Positions 1 through 4,509 of a stretch of 5,610 nt of DNA are shown one piece after another. Numbering within the stretch: the stretch's first letter is position 1; every line of letters begins with the position of its first letter. This DNA is from Clostridiales bacterium UBA1389. Lineage in GTDB: Bacteria; Bacillota; Clostridia; Oscillospirales; CAG-382. Position numbers and translations under genes: made by a program. The notes below the pieces were generated by a model that saw only the letters and a list, made by a program, of their open reading frames with translations, made no database searches and was not told the DNA's origin. The stretch is taken from the NCBI GenBank assembly GCA_002305335.1, contig DBQR01000011.1, forward strand, positions 1-5,610. Reading direction: 5' to 3'.

Positions 1-146
1 GGGAAATCAGGTATTACCGAGGGGTTTGTCTTGCTCTCGACGCCGCTTCTTATAAGGGTGCCGGTTTTTTCGTCGATTTTTACTTTGGTTGTGTCCGGAA
101 CCTGTTTGATACATACCGCAATCTTTATGCTTTTACCACCGATCAT
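1..146 (-). CDS. etfB: Electron transfer flavoprotein subunit beta-like N-terminus, partial
   Basis: The reading frame runs off the left window edge, so only the first 48 or so codons are visible. Residues from the seventh codon read KIAVCIKQVPDTT, then KVKIDEKTGTLIR and SGVESKTNP, which closely match the start of EtfB, the FAD/AMP-binding partner of EtfA that carries electrons from acyl-CoA dehydrogenases. After the NP, where the family usually has an acidic stretch such as DDK followed by a helix, this frame reads SVIPDF, which does not look like EtfB; the other two frames hit stops there. The only ATG in frame (144-146) lacks a ribosome site. A GGTGGT at 135-140 sits six bases before an ATA (126-128), exactly where family members start with Met. 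The gene may therefore use an unusual start or be a decayed copy. The family call is firm for about 37 residues; whether the gene is intact cannot be judged here. Confidence 0.72.
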   Translation of the reverse strand, partial: MIGGKSIKIAVCIKQVPDTTKVKIDEKTGTLIRSGVESKTNPSVIPDF

Positions 147-150
147 CAAT

Positions 151-180
151 ATAATATACGGAAAAAGCGTAATAAATCAA
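151..180 (-). promoter_or_regulatory. Candidate promoter just upstream of the EtfB-like gene
   Basis: On the minus strand TTGATT (175-180) is followed after 18 bases by TATTAT (151-156); TATATT with a 16-base spacer is an alternative -10. A start of transcription about seven bases on would fall near 144, on top of the upstream ATG, leaving the GGTGGT at 135-140 as the first usable ribosome site. The region is AT-rich, so a chance match is possible. Confidence 0.4.
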
Positions 181-304
181 GGAAAATCTGCCGGATTCCG
201 AGAAAATTAGGGTTGATACCGACTATTTAGTTATTTGATTATTATTTATTTTACTTTAAAGGCGTAATTAACAAGGCGGGCAAACTCTGATATTAATATT
301 AAAT

Positions 305-332
305 TTCCTTTAATTATATACGAATAAAGGAA
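305..332. repeat. Inverted repeat overlapping the -10 of the strong promoter
   Basis: TTCCTTTA (305-312) and TAAAGGAA (325-332) are perfect 8-base inverted arms separated by 12 bases. The -10 box at 313-318 lies between the arms, and one arm falls inside the promoter spacer. This layout is typical of a repressor operator that blocks RNA polymerase. The arms are A/T-rich and could be coincidental, and no regulator gene is visible in the window. Confidence 0.4.
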
Positions 333-341
333 TACTTTCAA
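313..341 (-). promoter_or_regulatory. Strong sigma-A type promoter reading toward the EtfB-like gene
   Basis: The minus strand has TTGAAA (336-341), a 17-base spacer, and a perfect TATAAT (313-318). This is one of the two best promoter matches in the window. The predicted transcript start is near 306, just past the terminator of the preceding operon, so it starts a new unit with a long untranslated leader or a small RNA. The first 160 bases of the transcript contain no obvious ribosome site with a start codon. Confidence 0.65.
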
Positions 342-408
342 CCTTTTTCGACATATCATTTTTTATTTTGTTTCTCGGTTATTTTCCGAATATGCTTTCG
401 AATAAAGA

Positions 409-436
409 GGGCTTTTTGACAAACATCAAAAAACCC
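409..436 (-). terminator. Probable intrinsic terminator of the surface operon
   Basis: Arms 426-436 and 409-419 form an 11-bp stem with a six-base loop. Read on the minus strand the stem contains one G-U wobble instead of a mismatch, and it is followed by TCTTTATT, a modest U-rich tail. The plus-strand reading has an A-C mismatch and no U-tract, so it serves the minus strand. It lies 46 bases after the stop of the ASCH-like gene. The stem is rich in A-U pairs, so termination may be incomplete. Confidence 0.6.
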
Positions 437-481
437 TTAATGGAATTTATTTTATACAGCAAACTGAAATTTTATTAAAAA

Positions 482-949
482 TCACAGCTTTGATTTATCA
501 TAATTGTAGGGGATGCTTGTCCCCGCCAGCACATCCTCGATTTTTTCGATTATCAGCCAGTCGTCCATATTGGACTGCTTTTCAAAGGCTAAAGGCGGGT
601 CGATTTTTTCGACACCGGCAAACTCGATAAGGCAGATGCACTTGTTATGCCACCTTTCCCTTTGCTTCGGCGTAAGGGACAGTTTACTTTCATTTTCGGA
701 AAATACCCTGTTTATTTCCTCTTCCGTCAGTTTTACGAAGTTCTGTACAGAAGTAACAACCCCTTTTGCGGATATTTGCGATCTTCCCTTTTCCATGAAA
801 TAGAGGGATTCTCCCCCGAAAACACGGCTGTGGGGTATCTTCCGCCCCGCCGCGCTCCGGATTATCATGGTTTTTTCGCCGGACAGAATCTTATCCAGAA
901 TCCGTTCACCCTTTTTGCCGGTATTGTCGCAGTAAACCACATGAACCAT
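482..949 (-). CDS. ASCH/PUA-like small cytoplasmic protein
   Basis: The 155-residue protein has no signal peptide or membrane segment. Its pattern resembles the ASCH and related PUA-fold families, which bind RNA or modified nucleotides: an early LSGEKT followed by an Arg (residues 22-31), GGESLYFME around 45-53, a GVVTSV strand around 63-68, a charged helical stretch (75-101), CLIEF with VEKIDPP (106-119), and MDDWLIIEKIEDV near the C-terminus (128-140). The start is an ATG with AGAGGTGA (954-961) four bases upstream. It is the last gene of a three-gene set: the lipoprotein gene ends 51 bases earlier and a terminator follows. A cytoplasmic nucleic-acid-type protein behind two surface proteins is unexpected, and the link may only be transcriptional. 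The gene is clearly real; the fold is a pattern-based judgement and no substrate can be named. Confidence 0.8.
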   Translation of the reverse strand: MVHVVYCDNTGKKGERILDKILSGEKTMIIRSAAGRKIPHSRVFGGESLYFMEKGRSQISAKGVVTSVQNFVKLTEEEINRVFSENESKLSLTPKQRERWHNKCICLIEFAGVEKIDPPLAFEKQSNMDDWLIIEKIEDVLAGTSIPYNYDKSKL

Positions 950-1000
950 GTATTCACCTCTGATATCTTCTTTTTTTGTTAAACCTTCTTATCTGTCGGC

Positions 1001-1576
1001 TTATTCATTATCGAATTCGTAAAGTCCAAGCCCGTCTTTACCGCTATATGCAATATAGTAATATTTTTCGTTTCCGTCTTGGTCTTTGAATATAATTCCC
1101 CGGTTGGACGGAGGTATTTCAGGAATATTGGTATTGTTAATAACCAGCGGTTTTTCGGGGGTCAGGTTATCGACAGTAAAGAGTATCTGATCTACCGAGG
1201 GGCCGGACTTTTCGAAAACGTCCTCGGTTTCCCATTCAATAGACACAAAGGAGAAACTGCCCTTTTCTTCGTCGGCGATAAAGATCAGTTTTTCGGTACC
1301 GATATTGTCGGCGTAATCATATACAGAATCATATTGTTCCAGAATTTCATTGTTGCAGTAGGTAATTCTGAGCTTGATTTCGTCCGGATCGGCAGGGTCA
1401 CGATATTCTAAGGATGATTCCGAGCTTGAAACATCGGAAACGCCGCTTTCCGAGCCGTCGCCTTCGCTGACATCAGCTTCCGAATGATTACTTGTTTCCG
1501 GGTTTTCGGTGGTCGTGCAGGATACAATCAATAAAAGTACCGCTAAAATGGATAAAACGAATGCCAGTTTTTTCAT
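1001..1576 (-). CDS. Small surface lipoprotein of unknown function
   Basis: The 191-residue product starts with MKK, a hydrophobic stretch (4-18) and the lipobox IVSC, with Cys20 as the expected lipidated residue, so it should be anchored to the outer face of the membrane. Residues 21-57 form a low-complexity linker rich in Ser, Glu, Asp and Gly. The rest (about 58-191) looks like one compact, acidic, mostly beta domain with many Tyr and Ile residues; I recognise no family. The ATG has AAAGGAG (1585-1591) eight bases upstream. The gene starts 52 bases after the esterase stop. A TATAAT (1607-1612) in that gap lacks a good -35, so an internal promoter is possible but co-transcription is more likely. 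The linker resembles that of the upstream esterase, and both would face the same compartment. It may be an accessory or binding protein for that enzyme (inference). Confidence 0.85.
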   Translation of the reverse strand: MKKLAFVLSILAVLLLIVSCTTTENPETSNHSEADVSEGDGSESGVSDVSSSESSLEYRDPADPDEIKLRITYCNNEILEQYDSVYDYADNIGTEKLIFIADEEKGSFSFVSIEWETEDVFEKSGPSVDQILFTVDNLTPEKPLVINNTNIPEIPPSNRGIIFKDQDGNEKYYYIAYSGKDGLGLYEFDNE

Positions 1577-1628
1577 TAATAATACTCCTTTCGTTTGGTT
1601 GCCGATATTATATATTTTTTAATTAGGC

Positions 1629-3506
1629 TCAGTGTTGAAATTTGCCTTTTTTAATGATAATTACAGCAAACACCGCAACCAGGGCGGCGGCAATCAAAAC
1701 AAACAAGACTGTTTTTACTGTGTTGCCGGATTTATTTTTTGGCTGACCGCTTGTATCGGAGGATGATTCCGGAAGGGATGAACCGGGTTCGCCGGCGCTT
1801 TCGTTTACCGATTCGTCAGAAGGCTCACCGGAAATTTCTCCGGAAGGCTCTTCGGATGTTTCCTCATCGGGCTTCTTTTCGGCGCCGTAAACCGCAATCT
1901 CACTGGACCAGCAGTAATTTCCGGGTATGGAATACTCAACCCTTACATACCTTGCGTTTTTTGCTTCGCTTAACGTAAGGGTGAGATAACGGTTTAACCA
2001 TTGCCCGGACGCGGTTGTGTCCCCCGTCAGATTATCTATCTTTTCGAATTTTTTCCCGTCTTTTGAAAGGTACAGTGAAACAACCGCCTCGGTCGGGTCG
2101 GGAACTCCCCAGGAGCTATTGCCGTACAGGTCGGTAGCCAAACGCTTAACGGCCTTTTCCTCCCCCAGGTCAATGGTGATACTCGTTACGCTTCCTTTAT
2201 AGCAGCCCACATTCGTTTCATCCCCCGATGAGGCGAATATGCCGTCGGTGAGCTTGCCTAAGGGTTTGCCGTCTTCCCCTGTATCCGTCCATTTATCGTT
2301 GTATCTTTCGCCGGAAGGCGTATAGGGTTTGCCCGTGGAAATATTCTGATATGTAACGTCCCCTTCGGTAAAGGTATCCTCCTTTACAAAAAGCCTGTCG
2401 GGGTCGTCGCAGCCCTTCACCGCAGTGTTCTGGAGCTTTGTTGCTGTTGTGCTGTCCAGGGTGGCGATATATCCGTTTCCCACGGGGGAAATATCAAACA
2501 GGCTGTACAGCCAGGTGCAGGCGGCAAGGTAACTGCCGGCATGGGAATGATGGCCGCCGTCGTCGGCGTATAAGTTGATGCTCTTATTATCCTTAAGACT
2601 GTAAGCAAAAGCCTGGGCGGAGGGCATTACCGTAATGTCATACTTACTGCCGACCTGACCGTAAATCCGGACATATTTATAAGTCCCCTCAACGGAGGTG
2701 GAATACCGCATATACAAAACCGGGGTGGCTCCGTTGGCGTTGATAAGTTCAAGGATTGTCGACACGGAACTGTCCGTATCACTTAAGCTGCTTCCCGCAG
2801 CGTCCTGCAGCACCACATAATCGTATTTGCCGGTATTAAGCTTATTTCTCAAAGCTTTGCCGTAGTCGTGATTGGGGTCGGCAAACTGCCCTAAATTGGA
2901 GGAACCGTAGGTGCAGTAATACACCTTGACGTCCAGCCCCGCAGCCCGGCAAAGGCCTTCGAAAACAATGGGGGTGCCGCTGTAATAGGTGGAGCTGTTT
3001 CCCACGAACAAAATTTTTACGGTTTCGTCGGTGGGTTCGACCGGGTCGCCGAATCTCACCGACAGCTTTTTTGTCTGACGGTCAACGGCTGCCGACATAT
3101 CGTAAATAAGGGGCATGGTGCCGTTATATATCATAACGCCGTTGAAAATTTTATTATAATATTTCATCAACACGCTGTTCTGGGAATCGAAAACCGCCGC
3201 AAATCCCCCCGCCGGGACCTTTACGGCAAGCTGGGGACTGTTTGAATCGGCAAGGAGATTAAGCCCGCCTTCTATAAGCTTTCCGTTTTTGTCGAAGGTT
3301 AAAATATAGGCATACCGGAGACTGAATTCGGCGGAGGTAAAGGTCCTGCCGCTTTCCCCGCCTTCCAAAACCATGGTTTTTCCGCTTTTAAAGGCAACGT
3401 TAAAATCATCAATGTCAGTAACCATATTTTCCTCCGCCCCGGCAGAAATCGGAAACAAGCCGGTTATCAGTATCATAATTATTAAAAGAATCAGTATTCG
3501 TTTCAA
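1629..3506 (-). CDS. Membrane-anchored SGNH-type hydrolase with F5/8 type C domain
   Basis: The 625-residue protein is exported and tethered. Residues 1-24 are a signal peptide ending near SAGAEE. Residues 25-150 form an unrecognised beta-rich domain. Residues 163-360 look like an SGNH/GDSL hydrolase close to the DUF4886 group: VGNSS supplies the nucleophile Ser171, Gly201 lies in YGSSNL, VVLQD holds Gln234 in place of the usual Asn, and DGGHHSHAG gives Asp316 and His319 (or His320). Residues 400-541 resemble a discoidin/F5-8 type C carbohydrate-binding domain (TDGI, ITIDLGE, ARYVRVEY, SEIAVYG). A Ser/Glu/Pro-rich spacer (543-592) leads to a C-terminal membrane helix (597-618) with a short basic tail, and there is no LPxTG. 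Such enzymes usually remove acyl groups from polysaccharides; the substrate here is unknown. The start is TTG, set by GGAGGA (3514-3519) seven bases upstream. It is the first gene of the unit that continues with the lipoprotein. Confidence 0.9.
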   Translation of the reverse strand: MKRILILLIIMILITGLFPISAGAEENMVTDIDDFNVAFKSGKTMVLEGGESGRTFTSAEFSLRYAYILTFDKNGKLIEGGLNLLADSNSPQLAVKVPAGGFAAVFDSQNSVLMKYYNKIFNGVMIYNGTMPLIYDMSAAVDRQTKKLSVRFGDPVEPTDETVKILFVGNSSTYYSGTPIVFEGLCRAAGLDVKVYYCTYGSSNLGQFADPNHDYGKALRNKLNTGKYDYVVLQDAAGSSLSDTDSSVSTILELINANGATPVLYMRYSTSVEGTYKYVRIYGQVGSKYDITVMPSAQAFAYSLKDNKSINLYADDGGHHSHAGSYLAACTWLYSLFDISPVGNGYIATLDSTTATKLQNTAVKGCDDPDRLFVKEDTFTEGDVTYQNISTGKPYTPSGERYNDKWTDTGEDGKPLGKLTDGIFASSGDETNVGCYKGSVTSITIDLGEEKAVKRLATDLYGNSSWGVPDPTEAVVSLYLSKDGKKFEKIDNLTGDTTASGQWLNRYLTLTLSEAKNARYVRVEYSIPGNYCWSSEIAVYGAEKKPDEETSEEPSGEISGEPSDESVNESAGEPGSSLPESSSDTSGQPKNKSGNTVKTVLFVLIAAALVAVFAVIIIKKGKFQH

Positions 3507-3534
3507 TTAACAGTCCTCCGGAATAATTTTATGT

Positions 3535-3543
3535 ATTATAACA
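3535..3543 (-). promoter_or_regulatory. Extended -10 promoter of the surface operon
   Basis: The minus strand carries TGTTATAAT, a perfect TATAAT with the TGn extension that can replace a -35 element; the hexamer 17 bases upstream (TTTTAT) is poor. The predicted transcript start near 3528 gives a leader of about 21 bases that just contains the GGAGGA ribosome site and the TTG start. Confidence 0.65.
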
Positions 3544-3600
3544 TATAAGAACAAAAAATAAAAGTGTTTTTTTATGAAAAGTGCTTGAGTATATTTATAT

Positions 3601-3650
3601 CTTTGCAAAGTAAGACCGTCCGTTGAAACGGTATAATTAAAGGTGCAAAG
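3601..3650. repeat. Palindrome and inverted repeats upstream of the surface-operon promoter
   Basis: CTTTGCAAAG (3601-3610) is a perfect 10-base palindrome, and a second TGCAAAG half-copy (3644-3650) lies inverted to its CTTTGCA half. Between them a smaller hairpin-like ACCGT/ACGGT pair is also present. The palindrome sits about 75 bases ahead of the predicted transcript start of the esterase gene and beyond the terminator of the preceding gene, a position that would suit an activator site. No matching regulator is visible. Confidence 0.35.
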
Positions 3651-3657
3651 CGAAAGT

Positions 3658-3692
3658 AAAAAAAGCACCCTATACATATTTGCATAGAGTGC
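3658..3692 (-). terminator. Strong intrinsic terminator after the QueD/PTPS-like gene
   Basis: On the minus strand the arms 3681-3692 and 3665-3676 pair over 12 bases, with two G-U wobbles and no mismatch, around a four-base AATA loop. Seven consecutive Ts (3658-3664) follow. The hairpin lies 31 bases after the PTPS-family stop codon and separates that gene from the surface operon. Confidence 0.92.
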
Positions 3693-3723
3693 CTTGTCAT
3701 AGTTTATGTTCTTTCTTACCGGA

Positions 3724-4287
3724 CTATTTCCTGTAGCCGCATTTGGGGCATACGCCGTTTTCCTTAAGCGTAACACCGCATAAAGGGCAGCGGTCGATTT
3801 CCTTTTTGGGTTCGTATTCCTCGGTAGCGCCGTTTACTCCGCTGGTAAAGGTAAGCTTAACGATGTTCAGCTTGTCCTTAAGCAGGTCGTACACGATTTT
3901 AATCATTCCCTCGACGGTCATGGTTTCTTTGGTGACCACCAGACGGCATTCGGGATAAGCGGTTGCAAGCTCGGTTTTAAAAGCGGGGCCTTTCTGCTTG
4001 TTGGTGGGGGCGCCGTTTCTGATACCCTGCGCTTCGTAAACCCCGAGAATCGCGGGAAGCAGGGGGTCGTCCTCCCTTAAAATCAGCGCATGGTCAAAGT
4101 TCTGCAATACCTCCCAGGCGGTTTTTTTGATTTCGTTACAGGGGAACACCATATTGACTCCCATGTTGACATCGTCCTCAACCTCAATCGTCAGTATTCC
4201 CGTATGTCCGTGGAGGTACTGGGCTTCGCCCTTGAAGCCATAGAATCTGTGTGCATATTGCAAGTCCAATGTTGTAAAACTTCTCAT
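3724..4287 (-). CDS. QueD/PTPS-family protein lacking the catalytic Cys, with zinc ribbon
   Basis: The 187-residue protein belongs to the 6-pyruvoyl/6-carboxy-tetrahydropterin synthase fold, whose members convert dihydroneopterin triphosphate in queuosine, pterin or folate synthesis. The zinc ligands His13 (YAHRF), His26 and His28 (LHGH) are present, as are the FDHAL motif (Asp65, His66) and a Glu in MTVEG (Glu126). The cysteine normally four residues before HGH in QueD is Ala22 with Glu21 beside it, and no Cys occurs before residue 50. PTPS-III enzymes of folate synthesis also replace this Cys with Glu, so standard QueD activity is doubtful. Length exceeds the usual 120-140 residues because of a loop insertion (about 72-112) and a C-terminal CPLC...CPKC zinc ribbon (Cys167, 170, 180, 183). 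The ATG has AAGGAGA (4294-4300) six bases upstream. No other queuosine or folate gene is nearby; the gene has its own promoter, structured leader and terminator. Confidence 0.88.
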   Translation of the reverse strand: MRSFTTLDLQYAHRFYGFKGEAQYLHGHTGILTIEVEDDVNMGVNMVFPCNEIKKTAWEVLQNFDHALILREDDPLLPAILGVYEAQGIRNGAPTNKQKGPAFKTELATAYPECRLVVTKETMTVEGMIKIVYDLLKDKLNIVKLTFTSGVNGATEEYEPKKEIDRCPLCGVTLKENGVCPKCGYRK

Positions 4288-4398
4288 GATGTTTCTCCTT
4301 TTTTTATATTTACGGGGGTGACGTTCCCGTATGAGCCCATAATCAGATTGCCGAATTACCGGTTTTGATTATTTGCTTTTTATCCGGGCTGATTTCTT
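4288..4398 (-). promoter_or_regulatory. Structured 5' leader of the PTPS-family gene, possible riboswitch
   Basis: The predicted transcript carries about 110 bases before the ATG. Three helices can be drawn by eye: AGCCC/GGGCT (4386-4390 with 4334-4338), ATAATC/GATTAT (4367-4372 with 4339-4344), and TACGGG/CCCGTA (4326-4331 with 4311-4316). The 3' arms of the first two are directly adjacent, so they could stack with a 13-base bulge on the 5' side. The last hairpin ends about 10-17 bases before the ribosome site. The sequence does not match the preQ1 or tetrahydrofolate riboswitch consensus that I know. Ligand sensing is an inference from the gene's pathway; the helices are short and could be chance. 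Confidence 0.4.
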
Positions 4399-4404
4399 AC
4401 AAGT

Positions 4405-4433
4405 ATTATATCATATTTTTTTACAAAAAGCAA
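4405..4433 (-). promoter_or_regulatory. Promoter of the PTPS-family gene
   Basis: The minus strand has TTGCTT (4428-4433), a spacer of exactly 17 bases rich in A, and a perfect TATAAT (4405-4410). The predicted start is near 4398. It lies about 80 bases after the stop of the upstream helix-rich gene, so the PTPS-family gene can be expressed independently. Confidence 0.75.
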
Positions 4434-4509
4434 TTAACTGGTAATGAACAATAAAGGGGACGGGGGGCAATTCATATCAGTTTTAACCTTATCTGACAGG
4501 GATTTTGAT

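Larger units (their letters stand above)
147..481. other. 335-bp AT-rich spacer without a gene
   Basis: No credible coding frame is seen on either strand between the ASCH-like gene and the EtfB-like gene. The spacer holds the terminator of the surface operon (409-436), a strong minus-strand promoter (313-341) with an overlapping inverted repeat (305-332), and a weaker promoter near the EtfB-like start (151-180). The nine-base word CGAATAAAG occurs twice (321-329 and 399-407), once in the promoter spacer and once beside the terminator; its meaning is unknown. A transcript from the strong promoter would carry about 160-180 bases before the EtfB-like start. Confidence 0.6.

Noticed and set aside
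513..982. Two overlapping plus-strand frames (96 and 111 codons)
   Set aside because: Both are antisense to the ASCH-like gene, which has a good ribosome site and family-like motifs; their products look random.
2417..2608. 63-codon minus-strand frame inside the esterase gene
   Set aside because: It overlaps the hydrolase active-site region in another frame and has a low-complexity Pro/Thr-rich product.
3507..3776. 89-codon minus-strand frame
   Set aside because: It begins inside the zinc-ribbon end of the PTPS-family gene in another frame, then runs through the strong terminator and the next promoter, and has no ribosome site.
4288..4398. Known preQ1 or tetrahydrofolate riboswitch
   Set aside because: The pathway made this attractive, but the short preQ1 pseudoknot pattern and the folate consensus were not found, so only an unassigned leader is reported.
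4444..4509. Terminator after the helix-rich gene
   Set aside because: The only inverted pair seen (TCAG/CTGA) has four base pairs and a 12-base loop, with no U-tract.
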